Positions 52,206 through 61,060 of a DNA stretch of 64,000 bases are shown here, piece after piece. Location: the NCBI GenBank assembly GCA_016188005.1, contig JACPIQ010000004.1, positions 16,650 through 80,649 on the forward strand, written 5' to 3'. Numbering within the stretch: position 1 is the first letter of the stretch; every line of letters starts with the position of its first letter. The translations under genes were made by a program, and so were the position numbers. The notes under the pieces are model-generated. The model was not told the origin of the DNA. It saw only the letters and a list, made by a program, of their open reading frames with translations, and made no database searches. Source of the stretch: Candidatus Rokuibacteriota bacterium (GTDB lineage Bacteria; Methylomirabilota; Methylomirabilia; Rokubacteriales; CSP1-6).

Positions 52206-53654
52206 ATGGATAAGCTAGAGACCGTCATCGGGCTCGAGGTCCACGCCCAGCTCCTGACCCGGAGCAAGATGTTCTGCGGTTGCTCCACCGCCTTCGGCGC
52301 GGCACCCAACAGCCAGACCTGCCCCGTGTGCCAGGGCATGCCGGGCGTGCTGCCGGTGATCAACCGGAGCGCCGTGGAGCTCGGCATCAGGACGGCGCTG
52401 GCGCTGGGGTGTCGCATCAACGAGCACAACCGCTTCGCCCGCAAGCACTACTACTACCCCGACATGCCGAAGAACTACCAGATCAGCCAGTACGAGGAGC
52501 CGCTGGCGGAGCACGGCGTCCTGGCCATCGAGGTGGGCGGGACCCCGCGCGCCATCGGCATCCAGCGGGTCCACCTCGAGGAGGACGTGGGAAAGCTCGT
52601 CCACGAGGGCGCCCTCGAGACGGCCCCGTCGAGCACCGTGGACTTCAACCGGGCCGGCGTCCCGCTCATGGAGATCGTCTCCAAGCCAGAGCTCCGGAGC
52701 CCCGAGGAGGCCGCCGGCTACCTGCGAGCGCTCCGGACCATCCTCCTCTATCTGGGCGTCTGCGACGGGAACATGGAGGAGGGGTCACTCCGCTGTGACG
52801 CCAACATCTCGCTCCGGCCGCCGGGCAGCCAGGAGTACGGCGTCAAGGTGGAGATCAAGAACATGAACTCCTTCCGCAACGTGCAGCATGCTCTCGAGCA
52901 CGAGGTGAGGCGCCAGGGGAACGCGCTCGGCGCGGGGGAGCAGGTCGTTCAGGAGACGCGGCTGTGGGATCCGGAGCGCGGCCGGACCGTGTCCATGCGC
53001 TCCAAGGAGTATGCCCACGACTACCGCTACTTCCCGGAACCCGACCTGCCGCCGCTCCGGGTCGCCGCCGCCTGGGTCGAGGCCATCCGCGCTGGCCTGC
53101 CGGAGCTGCCGGCCGCTCGGCGCCAGCGCTTCGCCGCGACCTACGGGCTGTCGGCGTACGACGCCGACCTGCTCACCCAGGGCCGGGCGCTGGCCGATTA
53201 CTTCGAAGCCGCCGTCCAGGCGCAAGGCCGGCCCAAGGCCGTCGCCAACTGGGTGCTGAACGAGCTTCTGCGCGAGCTTCCCGCGGATGACGACCGTGCC
53301 GTGGCAGCCTGTCCGATTCCGCCCCAGAACCTGGCCGGGCTGCTCCGGCTGATCGACGACGGGGCGATCAGCGGCAAGATGGCCAAGGACGTCTTCGAAA
53401 CGATGTTCCGCAGCGGCCAGGACGCCCCGTCCATCGTCGCGCGCGAGGGGCTGACCCAGGTTGCCGACGCCGGAGAGCTCTCCCGTGTCGTGGACCAGGT
53501 GCTGGCCGCCAACCCGAAGGTTGTCGAGGACTGGCGCTCGGGGAAGAAGGCCGCGCTGGGCTTCCTCGTGGGGCAGGTCATGAAGGCCACGCAGGGACGA
53601 GCCAACCCCGGGCTGGTCAACAGGCTGCTGGGGGAAAAACTTCCGACAGGTTAA
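52206..53654 (+). CDS. gatB: Asp-tRNA(Asn)/Glu-tRNA(Gln) amidotransferase subunit B
   Basis: The 482-residue protein contains the kinase-like core ([69 protein letters not shown]) and the C-terminal YqeY-like tail domain ([20 protein letters not shown]). Cys residues near positions 18-40 form the zinc site. It activates the carboxylate of misacylated tRNA. The ATG is supported by the canonical start [12 protein letters not shown]. Confidence 0.98.
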   Translation: MDKLETVIGLEVHAQLLTRSKMFCGCSTAFGAAPNSQTCPVCQGMPGVLPVINRSAVELGIRTALALGCRINEHNRFARKHYYYPDMPKNYQISQYEEPLAEHGVLAIEVGGTPRAIGIQRVHLEEDVGKLVHEGALETAPSSTVDFNRAGVPLMEIVSKPELRSPEEAAGYLRALRTILLYLGVCDGNMEEGSLRCDANISLRPPGSQEYGVKVEIKNMNSFRNVQHALEHEVRRQGNALGAGEQVVQETRLWDPERGRTVSMRSKEYAHDYRYFPEPDLPPLRVAAAWVEAIRAGLPELPAARRQRFAATYGLSAYDADLLTQGRALADYFEAAVQAQGRPKAVANWVLNELLRELPADDDRAVAACPIPPQNLAGLLRLIDDGAISGKMAKDVFETMFRSGQDAPSIVAREGLTQVADAGELSRVVDQVLAANPKVVEDWRSGKKAALGFLVGQVMKATQGRANPGLVNRLLGEKLPTG

Positions 53655-53663
53655 AGGGTTAAG

Positions 53664-53669
53664 TAGAAT
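53664..53669 (+). promoter_or_regulatory. Candidate -10 hexamer for the ftsE operon
   Basis: TAGAAT ends 11 bases before the ftsE ATG, preceded by an AT-rich stretch (TTAAAGGGTTAAG) that is unusual for this genome. A GTGGGAG in the short gap could act as ribosome-binding site. A TTCCGA at 53641 is a weak -35 at a 17-base spacing. Confidence 0.45.
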
Positions 53670-53680
53670 GGTGGGAGCCC

Positions 53681-54352
53681 ATGATCCGGCTCCACCATGT
53701 CGCGAAGCTCTACGAGGTCGGCCCGGCCACCCTGCCGGCCCTCACTGACGTTTCGTTCAGCGTGGGCAAGGGCGAGTTCGTCGTCCTGAGCGGTCCGAGC
53801 GGCGCCGGCAAGACCACCCTCCTCCGCCTTCTGTACCGGGACGAGCGTCCCTCCGAGGGCGACATCGAGGTGGCGGGATTCGACGTCGTGAACCTGCGCC
53901 GCGCCCAGGTTGCCCTCCTCCGTCGCTCCGTCGGCATCGTCTTCCAGGACGCAAAGCTCCTGGCTGGCCGGACGGTCCTCGAGAACGTGGCCTTCGTCCT
54001 GCGGGTGCTGGGCGCTCCCCGCGGGGAGATCACGCCGCGGGCCTTCCAGGCGCTCAAGGCGGTGGGGCTCTCGGCCCGCGCCCAGGCCTACCCCGCCCAG
54101 CTCTCGCAGGGGGAGGCGCAGCGCGCCTCGCTGGCCCGCGCGATCGTCAAGGTTCCGGCGCTGCTCCTCGCCGACGAGCCCACCGGCAACCTCGACGAGG
54201 AGATGGCCGCCGAGATCCTCGAACTGCTCAAGGACATCTGGACCCGCGGCACCACGGTCCTGCTGGCAACCCACCAGACCGGGCTGGCCGCAGGGCTCAA
54301 GCGCCGCACCCTCACCCTCCGCGACGGCCGCATCTCGAAGGACGAGGGTTGA
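53681..54352 (+). CDS. ftsE: Cell division ATP-binding protein FtsE
   Basis: The 223-residue ABC ATPase has Walker A GPSGAGKT (38-45), Walker B LLLADEPTGNLD and the start IRLHHVAKLYEVGPATLPAL of FtsE proteins. The ABC signature is LSQGEAQR instead of LSGGEQQR, an unusual Gly-to-Gln change at the third position. FtsE pairs with FtsX at the division site to activate peptidoglycan hydrolases through an EnvC-like factor. FtsX starts 67 bases downstream and EnvC-like directly after. Confidence 0.95.
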   Translation: MIRLHHVAKLYEVGPATLPALTDVSFSVGKGEFVVLSGPSGAGKTTLLRLLYRDERPSEGDIEVAGFDVVNLRRAQVALLRRSVGIVFQDAKLLAGRTVLENVAFVLRVLGAPRGEITPRAFQALKAVGLSARAQAYPAQLSQGEAQRASLARAIVKVPALLLADEPTGNLDEEMAAEILELLKDIWTRGTTVLLATHQTGLAAGLKRRTLTLRDGRISKDEG

Positions 54353-54419
54353 TCAGCCGGGCCCTGCGGGAGGCGGCGGCTGAAATGGCCCACGGTCAAC
54401 ATGCCGCCAGGCAGGGTTG

Positions 54420-55304
54420 ATGCTCGCCTTCCTCGTGGGCGAGGCGATGCGCGACCTCCGGAGGGCCGGCCGGGTGGGGCTGTCGGCCGTGCTGCTCATC
54501 ACGCTCTCGCTGGCGGCGCTGGGCGGCTTCTGGCTGGTCTCCCTCAACCTCGAGCGTGCCGTCACCCAGTGGCGCGAGCGGCTCCGGGTCGTCGCCTACC
54601 TTCGCGAGGAGCCCCGGTCCGAGGCCGTGGCGGAGCTGCTTCGCAAGGTCCAGGCCCTGCCGGGCGTCCAGCACGTCCGCTACGTCTCGCGCAACGAGGC
54701 GCTCGATTCACTCAAGCGCACCCTCGGGGCCCAGTCGAGCGTGGTGGACCAGCTCCCGCGCAATCCGCTTCCCGCATCTGTGGAGGTGACCCCGGATGAA
54801 GTCACGGCGACCCCCGACGGCACCCGCGCGCTGGTCCAGCAGCTCGTCGCCCTGCCGGAGGTGGAGGAGGTGCAGGGCGGCGCCGAGTGGGTGGAGAGCC
54901 TGGCCCAGTGGCGCCGGCTCTTCCAGCTGACGGGGCTCGGCGTGGGCGCGGTGCTGGCCCTGGCGGCGATCCTCACCGTGACCACGGCGACGACGCTCGT
55001 CCTGTATGTCCGGCGGGACGAGATGGAGATCATGCGTCTGGTGGGCGCCACGGAGCGTGTGATCCGCCTCCCGCTCCTGCTGCAGGGGATGGCGCAGGGG
55101 CTCATGGGGGCGGTGATCGCGCTGGGGGTCCTCGAGTCCGGCTATGTGCTGCTGGCACCCCGGCTGGAGCCGCTCCTCAAGCTGACCCTGGGGCTGTCCC
55201 GCGCGGTATTCCTCTCGGCCCCCGAGATGCTCCTCCTGCTGGGCGGCGGCGCCGTGCTGGGCGCGCTCGGCGGGGTGCTGGCCAAGGGGCGCTCTTTCGC
55301 ATGA
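54420..55304 (+). CDS. ftsX: Cell division protein FtsX
   Basis: The 294-residue protein has the FtsX topology: one N-terminal membrane helix (VGLSAVLLITLSLAALGGFWLV), an extracytoplasmic domain of about 120 residues (VVAYLREEPRSEAVAELLRK ...) and three C-terminal helices (FtsX/MacB-like permease fold). The ATG at 54420 is preferred over the adjacent TTG. It transmits ATP hydrolysis by FtsE to the periplasmic coiled-coil protein encoded next, with which it overlaps by four bases. Confidence 0.94.
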   Translation: MLAFLVGEAMRDLRRAGRVGLSAVLLITLSLAALGGFWLVSLNLERAVTQWRERLRVVAYLREEPRSEAVAELLRKVQALPGVQHVRYVSRNEALDSLKRTLGAQSSVVDQLPRNPLPASVEVTPDEVTATPDGTRALVQQLVALPEVEEVQGGAEWVESLAQWRRLFQLTGLGVGAVLALAAILTVTTATTLVLYVRRDEMEIMRLVGATERVIRLPLLLQGMAQGLMGAVIALGVLESGYVLLAPRLEPLLKLTLGLSRAVFLSAPEMLLLLGGGAVLGALGGVLAKGRSFA

Positions 55305-56509
55305 GGCGCGGAGCGCTGGCGGCGCTGCTGATCCTGCTGGCGCTTGCCGGGGCCGCGTGGGCCCAGCCGAGGAAGGATGCCTCCGAGATCGGGGACAGGG
55401 AGCGCACCCTCCAGCAGAAGCAGCGCCAGCTCCGCGAGGAGCGCGCGAAGGCCGCCGCGGCCCGCAAGCGCGAGGCCTCGCTCCTCACCCAGCTCGAGGA
55501 GACGGAGAAGCGCCTGGCGGCGAAGCGCCGCCAGGTCGCCCTGCTCGACGCCCGGATCAGGCGGGCCCAGTCCGACATCGCGACGCTCCAGGCGGAGATC
55601 GGGAGGCTCGAGATGCAGCGTGGTGGGCAGGAGGAGGCGCTGGCCCGCCGCCTCCGCGCGATGTACAAGCTGGAGGTCCAGGGGGGGGTGCTGCCGCTGG
55701 TCCTCTCGGGTGCCGACCCCGTGGCCCAGGCCGTGCGCCTGCGCCATCTCACCACCCTGGCCGCGGTGGACGCCCGGATGATTCGAGAGTATCGTGTAAC
55801 TTCTGAGGGGCTGGAGGAGAGCCGGGTCCGCATGGAGGCGCGGCGCAAGGAGCTGGCGGGGCTCCGGGCCGAGGTCGACAGCGAACGGGCCGAGGCGGAC
55901 CGGGAGGCCGGGAAGCGCCGGGGACTTCTCGCCAGGGTCAAGGACGAGCGGGCCTACCACGATCGGATGGTGGTCGAGCTGTCGGAGGCCACGCGCCGGC
56001 TGGAGGCCTTCATCCGGGGCCTCCAGGCCAGGCAGCGGCGCGCGGCCCGGGTGCCGGAGCGCGGGCGTTCCGTGCCCGGGGACATGGGGCCCGGCGTCGG
56101 GCTGGGCGCGCTGCGCGGAAGGCTCGTGTGGCCGGCCGACGGGAGGGTGGTCGGCGAGTTCGGCGCGCAGGTTCACCCGCGGTTCGGGACGAAAACGTTC
56201 CGGAACGGCATCGACATCGAGGTGGCCGAGGGAACGAACATCGCCGTCGTCTACCCCGGGCATGTCGTGTACACGGGGTGGTTTCGCGGGTACGGGAACC
56301 TGATCATCGTGGATCACGGCAACGACTACTACACGCTCTACGCCCACGCCGCCGACATCCGGGTGGCCGAGGGCGATGACGTCAAGCAGGGACAGATCAT
56401 CGGCACGGTGGGGGACACGGGCTCGCTCCAGGGGCCGCGCCTGTACTTCGAGGTGCGGCACCAGGGCAAACCGCAGGACCCCGCGCAGTGGCTGAGGCCC
56501 CGGGGCTGA
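55301..56509 (+). CDS. envC: EnvC-like murein hydrolase activator (M23-fold)
   Basis: The 402-residue protein has a signal peptide (cleavage near AWAQ), a long coiled coil (about residues 30-240), a basic linker and a C-terminal LytM domain. In that domain the expected zinc ligands are degenerate: RNGID replaces HxGxD and LYFEVR replaces LHFEVR, while YAHAADI keeps its His. This matches E. coli EnvC, which is non-catalytic and activates amidases. The ftsEX genes immediately upstream, with an ATGA overlap, strongly support that role. It acts in the periplasm at the septum. Confidence 0.9.
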   Translation: MRRGALAALLILLALAGAAWAQPRKDASEIGDRERTLQQKQRQLREERAKAAAARKREASLLTQLEETEKRLAAKRRQVALLDARIRRAQSDIATLQAEIGRLEMQRGGQEEALARRLRAMYKLEVQGGVLPLVLSGADPVAQAVRLRHLTTLAAVDARMIREYRVTSEGLEESRVRMEARRKELAGLRAEVDSERAEADREAGKRRGLLARVKDERAYHDRMVVELSEATRRLEAFIRGLQARQRRAARVPERGRSVPGDMGPGVGLGALRGRLVWPADGRVVGEFGAQVHPRFGTKTFRNGIDIEVAEGTNIAVVYPGHVVYTGWFRGYGNLIIVDHGNDYYTLYAHAADIRVAEGDDVKQGQIIGTVGDTGSLQGPRLYFEVRHQGKPQDPAQWLRPRG

Positions 56510-56540
56510 CCCGGCGCGGCCGCAGAGGAGGACGGGGGAC

Positions 56541-57833
56541 ATGGGTTCGATTCGGCACGTCAAGAAGGTCGCGATGGTTTCGGCGCTGCTCTTCGTGCTC
56601 ACGCTGTCGGTGGGCGGCGGCGTGGCGAGCAAGGGGACCGACCAGGCGGCGACCTACGAGAACCTCCGGCTCTTCACCGAGGTCCTGTCCATCGTCCAGA
56701 GCCAGTACGTGGACGAGGTGGCGGCCAAGGACATCATCTACAGCGCCATCAAGGGCACGCTGCGCGGCCTCGATCCACACTCCTCGTTCCTCGACCCGGA
56801 GATGTACCGCGAGATGCAGGTGGAGACCAGCGGCAGCTTCGGGGGTCTCGGCATCGAGATCACGCTGCGCGATGACGTCCTGACCGTCGTGGCGCCCATC
56901 GATGGCACGCCGGCCCACCGGGTCGGGCTACAGCCCGGGGACCGCATCGTGAAGATCGAGGGCATCACGACCAAGGACATGCAGCTGATCGACGCGGTCA
57001 AGCGGATGCGCGGCAAGCCGGGCAGCAAGATCGTCATCAGCATCATGCGCGAGGGCTTCACCGAGCCCAGGGACTTCGAGATCACCCGGGAGCAGATCCA
57101 CGTGCAGTCCGTGCGCGCCGTGCCCCTCGAGCCCGGCATCGAGTACATCCGCCTGCGCCAGTTCCAGGAGCAGACGTCCCACGACATGGAGGCGGCGCTC
57201 GAGAAGTTCACGAAGAACGGCAAGATCCAGGGGCTCGTGCTCGACCTGCGTAACAACCCCGGGGGCCTGCTCACCTCGGCCGTGGAGGTGTCGGAGAAGT
57301 TCATCGAGGCGGGCAAGATGGTCGTCTACACCGAGGGGCGCGTGCGCAACCAGAACATGCGGTTCAACGCCAACGCCAAGCGCGTGTATCTGGACTTCCC
57401 CATCGTCGTGCTGGTGAACCAGGGCAGCGCCTCCGCCTCCGAGATCGTGGCCGGGGCGCTGCAGGACCACGGGCGGGCCGTGGTCCTGGGTACGCAGACC
57501 TTCGGCAAGGGATCCGTGCAGACGATCATCCCGCTATCCGACGGTTCCGGCCTCCGGCTCACCACGGCCAAGTACTTCACCCCGAAGGGGCGCTCGATCC
57601 ACGGCAAGGGTGTCGCGCCCGACATCCTCGTGGAGATGCCGAAGGTCACGGCGGCCGCGCCCCCCGCGACAGATCCCGCGGCCAAGCCCACGAGCCCGCA
57701 CGTCGAGACGAAGCCCCAGGAGGACCTCAAGAAGGATCCGCAGCTGCAGCGGGCCCTGGACCTGCTCAAAGCCATGCGCATCCTCGACCGGACGCGTCCG
57801 GCTCCCGCGGGGACGCAGGCTCAGGTCCGCTAG
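56541..57833 (+). CDS. ctpA: C-terminal processing protease (S41 family)
   Basis: The 430-residue protein has an uncleaved or cleaved N-terminal membrane segment (VAMVSALLFVLTLSVGGGV), a PDZ domain (about residues 95-185; GFGGLGIEI-like GSFGGLGIEI, GDRIVKIEG) and the peptidase core with Ser298 in GSASASEI and Lys323 in GTQTFGKGSVQ. The Ser-Lys spacing of 25 matches Tsp/CtpA. A Pro/Lys linker and short helix end the protein. The envC-ctpA-yibQ order is the usual one, linking it to envelope and hydrolase control. Confidence 0.96.
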   Translation: MGSIRHVKKVAMVSALLFVLTLSVGGGVASKGTDQAATYENLRLFTEVLSIVQSQYVDEVAAKDIIYSAIKGTLRGLDPHSSFLDPEMYREMQVETSGSFGGLGIEITLRDDVLTVVAPIDGTPAHRVGLQPGDRIVKIEGITTKDMQLIDAVKRMRGKPGSKIVISIMREGFTEPRDFEITREQIHVQSVRAVPLEPGIEYIRLRQFQEQTSHDMEAALEKFTKNGKIQGLVLDLRNNPGGLLTSAVEVSEKFIEAGKMVVYTEGRVRNQNMRFNANAKRVYLDFPIVVLVNQGSASASEIVAGALQDHGRAVVLGTQTFGKGSVQTIIPLSDGSGLRLTTAKYFTPKGRSIHGKGVAPDILVEMPKVTAAAPPATDPAAKPTSPHVETKPQEDLKKDPQLQRALDLLKAMRILDRTRPAPAGTQAQVR

Positions 57834-57851
57834 AGAGCGGGGTGGGGCGGG

Positions 57852-58736
57852 ATGTCGGCCGGGGTCTGGAAGGCTCTGGCCGGCCTCATCGGCGCCCTCC
57901 TGGTCGCCGTGCTCGCGCTGGATCAGTGGCAGGCGCGTCAGGGGGAGACGAGCCTCCTGGGGTTTTCCCTCCTCGCCCCCGCCCCGGCTGGGTCCTCCCA
58001 GGGGGGCGTCTCCCCGACCGAGCCACGGCCGATGCAGCGTCCGCAACCGCCAGCCCCGCCTCCGGATGGCGGGCTCTCGCGGCTGGCCGTCATCGTGGAC
58101 AACCTGGGGAGCCGGCGCGACGTCTTCGATCTCCTGAAGGATGTCGGGCGGCCTGTCTCGGTGGCGGTGCTGCCGGAGTTGCCGCTGTCCAAGTGGATCG
58201 CCGGGGAGGCGGCCCGGGCCGGCATGGAGGTCCTGCTGGACCTTCCGATGGAGCCGTACCGCTACCCAGAGATGGATCCGGGGCCGGGCGCGCTCATGCT
58301 GGCCATGGCCCCGGAGGCGACGGCGCGGTTGCTGGTGAAGCACCTGGCAGCCCTGCCGGCGGCGGTGGGCGTCACCAACCACATGGGTTCCCGCATGACC
58401 GAGGACCGCGCCCGGATGCGGGCTGTCCTCGAGCAGTTCCGGGCCCGACGGCTCCTGTTCGTCGACGCCGTCACGAGCAACCTGTCGGTCGCCTACGATG
58501 AGGCCCGAGGCCTGGGCCTGCGCGCCGGACGTCGCCAGGTGCTCATCGACGCCGGAGGGGGCGAGGAGGCGCTCCGGGCCCGCTGGGAGGAGGCCGGGCG
58601 ACTGGCAGCCGGACGGGGCGAGGCCATCGTCCTGGCCCACGGCCATCCGCTCACGATCCGGCTCCTGAAGGAGTACGTTCCTCGCTGGGAGGCCGCACGG
58701 GTGAGGATGGTGCCCGTGTCCCACGTGGTGCGGTAG
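57852..58736 (+). CDS. YibQ-like divergent polysaccharide deacetylase
   Basis: The 294-residue protein has an N-terminal membrane anchor (about residues 7-25), a Pro-rich linker and a DUF610/YibQ domain with the divergent polysaccharide-deacetylase (NodB-like) fold: LAVIVDNLGSRRDVFDLL, PVSVAVLPELPLS, EVLLDLPMEPY and VGVTNHMGSRMTEDRARM. The residues expected of an active metal-dependent deacetylase are partly altered (IVDNLG instead of the IDDLG form), as in many YibQ proteins. It lies 18 bp after ctpA and 8 bp before tsaD, in the same direction. Confidence 0.88.
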   Translation: MSAGVWKALAGLIGALLVAVLALDQWQARQGETSLLGFSLLAPAPAGSSQGGVSPTEPRPMQRPQPPAPPPDGGLSRLAVIVDNLGSRRDVFDLLKDVGRPVSVAVLPELPLSKWIAGEAARAGMEVLLDLPMEPYRYPEMDPGPGALMLAMAPEATARLLVKHLAALPAAVGVTNHMGSRMTEDRARMRAVLEQFRARRLLFVDAVTSNLSVAYDEARGLGLRAGRRQVLIDAGGGEEALRARWEEAGRLAAGRGEAIVLAHGHPLTIRLLKEYVPRWEAARVRMVPVSHVVR

Positions 58737-58744
58737 GGGCTCCG

Positions 58745-59746
58745 ATGCTCGTCCTGGGCATCGAGACATCGTGCGACGAGACAGCGGCGGCCGTGCTGGA
58801 CGGGGGGCGCAAGATCCTGGGCAGCGTGGTCGCCTCCCAGGACGCGGTGCACGGGCCCTATGGCGGGGTCGTCCCCGAGCTCGCCTCGCGCCGGCACCTG
58901 GAAGTCGTCCTGCCGGTGATCACGCAGGCCCTGGCCCAGGCCGGCGTCGGGCTCCCCGATCTCCACGGCATCGCAGTCACCCAGGGCCCGGGGCTGGTGG
59001 GTTCTCTCCTGATCGGTTGCTCCGTGGCCAAGGCCATCGCCTACTGCCACAAGCTCCCTCTCGTGGGGGTCAACCACCTCGAGGGGCACATCTACGCCGC
59101 CTACCTGGAGGAGCCGGCGCCCGCCCCGCCCTTCCTCGCCCTGGTCGTCTCGGGCGGCCACACGGCGGTCTACCTCGCCCGCGGGGGCGGGGATTACGAG
59201 CGCATCGGTCAGACCCGCGACGATGCCGCGGGTGAGGCCTTCGACAAGGTGGCCAAGCTGCTCGGCCTGGGCTACCCTGGCGGGCCCGCCATCGAGCGCG
59301 TCGCCCGCGCCGGGGATGCCGGGGCCATCCGGTTTCCGACAGCGCAGATGAGCGACGGGGCGCCGGACTTCTCGTTCAGCGGGCTCAAGACAGCCGTGTC
59401 CCTTCACGTCAAGCGCCACGCTCCGCTGGGCCCGCGGCAGGTGGCCGACGTGGCTGCCTCCTTCCAGGCCACGGTAGTGAGGATGCTGGTGCGCAAGACC
59501 GTCAGGGCGGCCCAGCGCGCGCACCTGCGGCGCCTCGTGCTCACGGGCGGCGTGGCCGCAAACGGGGCGCTCCGCGAGGGACTCGAGGCGGAGTGCCGCC
59601 AGCGCGGCTGGCAGCTCCACGTGCCCTCGCGCGCTCTCTGCACCGACAATGCGGCCATGATCGCCGCCGCGGGCCATGACCGTCTCGTGGCCGGCGAACG
59701 GGCGCCTCTCACGCTCAACGCCATCCCCGACCTGGCGCTGGCATGA
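58745..59746 (+). CDS. tsaD: tRNA N6-threonylcarbamoyladenosine synthase subunit TsaD
   Basis: The 333-residue protein starts MLVLGIETSCDETAAAVLDG, the Kae1/TsaD signature. Metal ligands His111 and His115 are in NHLEGHIYA; the ATPase glycine motif SGGHTAVYLA and FSFSGLKTAV follow. It transfers threonylcarbamate to A37 of ANN-decoding tRNAs with TsaB and TsaE, which are not in this window. The next gene (histidine kinase) starts 13 bases after its stop. Confidence 0.97.
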   Translation: MLVLGIETSCDETAAAVLDGGRKILGSVVASQDAVHGPYGGVVPELASRRHLEVVLPVITQALAQAGVGLPDLHGIAVTQGPGLVGSLLIGCSVAKAIAYCHKLPLVGVNHLEGHIYAAYLEEPAPAPPFLALVVSGGHTAVYLARGGGDYERIGQTRDDAAGEAFDKVAKLLGLGYPGGPAIERVARAGDAGAIRFPTAQMSDGAPDFSFSGLKTAVSLHVKRHAPLGPRQVADVAASFQATVVRMLVRKTVRAAQRAHLRRLVLTGGVAANGALREGLEAECRQRGWQLHVPSRALCTDNAAMIAAAGHDRLVAGERAPLTLNAIPDLALA

Positions 59747-59759
59747 GCGAGCGCCGTCC

Positions 59760-60845
59760 ATGAGCGTGCGGCTCGACTACGAGGCCCTCCTGGCGGGCCT
59801 GCCGGATGCCGTCGTGGGCGTCGACGAGGGGCTGCGGATCGTCCTCTGGAATCCGGCCGCCGAGGCGTTGCTCGGCCGCTCGGCCCGGCGGGCGACGGGG
59901 CGCATGCTGAAGGACCTCTTTCCCCCGGACACCTCCCTGGTCCGCCATCTCACCGACACCCTCGCCACGGGCGAGAGCCGCTCGGAGGCGCAGGCGGTGG
60001 TGGAGGGGGTCGACGGCCGGCCTCTGCACGTGAGCGTCATGACGGCCCCCCTGGCCGCGCGCGGCGGTGCCGTCGCCGCGGCAGTCGCCGTGATCCGGGA
60101 CATCACGCGCCTGCGCCAGTTGGAGGCCGAGGTGCGCCGCGGCGAGACGCTGGCGACGGTGGGGCGGATGGCGGTGGGGCTCGCCCACGAGATCCGGAAC
60201 CCGCTCACCGCCATCCGCGGGGCCGTGCAGCTCATGAAGCGCGAGCTCGGTGACGACCCGCGCTTCCGCGAGTACACCGAGGTCCTGCTCAACGAGGTCA
60301 CCCGGGTCAACCGCATCATCGAGATGCTGCTGGACCTGGGCCGCCCGGTGACGCTGCGGCTGGCGCCGCTGAACCTCCACCAGCTCCTGGAGCGGGTCGC
60401 GCTGCTCTCGCAGGAGATGGCCGCGCAGCAGGGCGTACAGATCATCAGGCGCTATGACCCGAGCCTGCCTGCCATCCTCGTCGACGAGGACCGGATGCTG
60501 CAGGTCTTCCACAACCTCGTGCGCAACGCGCTGGAGGCAATGCCCGCGGGGGGGCGGCTCACCCTGATCACCCGGCTCAGCCTGAACCCGCTCTTCTCCA
60601 AGGTGGACCTGGGGCATGGCCCCCGGAGCCTGGCGGAAGTGCAGGTCGTGGACGAGGGCCAGGGGATTCCCGAGGCGACGCGAGCCCAGCTCTTCACGCC
60701 CTTCTTCACCACCCGGGAGCGGGGGCTGGGGCTGGGGCTCGCCCTGTGCCACCGCATTCTCGAGGAGCACAAGGGCACCATCCAGGTGGAGAGCGAGCCC
60801 GGGCGCGGGACGACGGTGTCGTGCTTCCTCCCGGTGGCGCGATGA
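59760..60845 (+). CDS. PAS-domain histidine kinase, NtrB-like
   Basis: The 361-residue protein has no membrane helix, so it is cytosolic. Residues 5-120 form a PAS domain (LLAGLPDAVVGVDEGLRIVLWN ...). The phosphoacceptor is His143 in LAHEIRNPLTAI, followed by the HATPase: N box FHNLVRNALEAMP, G1 VDEGQGIP, G2 GLGLGLALCHRIL. The ATG at 59760 follows closely after tsaD. It probably phosphorylates the NtrC-type regulator at 61061. The nutrient or stress signal is not evident from the sequence; nitrogen is only a guess from family resemblance. Confidence 0.92.
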   Translation: MSVRLDYEALLAGLPDAVVGVDEGLRIVLWNPAAEALLGRSARRATGRMLKDLFPPDTSLVRHLTDTLATGESRSEAQAVVEGVDGRPLHVSVMTAPLAARGGAVAAAVAVIRDITRLRQLEAEVRRGETLATVGRMAVGLAHEIRNPLTAIRGAVQLMKRELGDDPRFREYTEVLLNEVTRVNRIIEMLLDLGRPVTLRLAPLNLHQLLERVALLSQEMAAQQGVQIIRRYDPSLPAILVDEDRMLQVFHNLVRNALEAMPAGGRLTLITRLSLNPLFSKVDLGHGPRSLAEVQVVDEGQGIPEATRAQLFTPFFTTRERGLGLGLALCHRILEEHKGTIQVESEPGRGTTVSCFLPVAR

Positions 60846-60872
60846 TGTCCCATCTCAGAGATCCGAAGCCAA

Positions 60873-61027
60873 GGCGCCGGCCGGGGCAGGGGGCCCTCCC
60901 CGCGGAACACGCTGAGTCGCCACCCGCGACTCCGTCTCGCAGCGACCCACGAGATCGAGGTCTTCGGCTCCGGGATCGCGCAGAAGCCACGGTTCCGCGG
61001 GGAGGGCCCCCTGCCCCACCCGGCGCC
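60873..61027. repeat. 155-bp inverted-repeat element between kinase and regulator genes
   Basis: A perfect 26-bp inverted repeat (60883-60908 and 60992-61017) is extended outward by a nearly perfect 10 bp (60873-60882 and 61018-61027, two mismatches). The 83-bp interior contains another hairpin (GAGTCGC/GCGACTC, 60914-60932). Transcribed, it would fold into one long stem with a branched top. It could be a MITE-like mobile remnant, a regulatory RNA or a transcript-processing site. No open frame is seen inside. Confidence 0.75.
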
Positions 61028-61060
61028 GCGTGTCGATGAACTCCTGGGACGGGAGACTAG

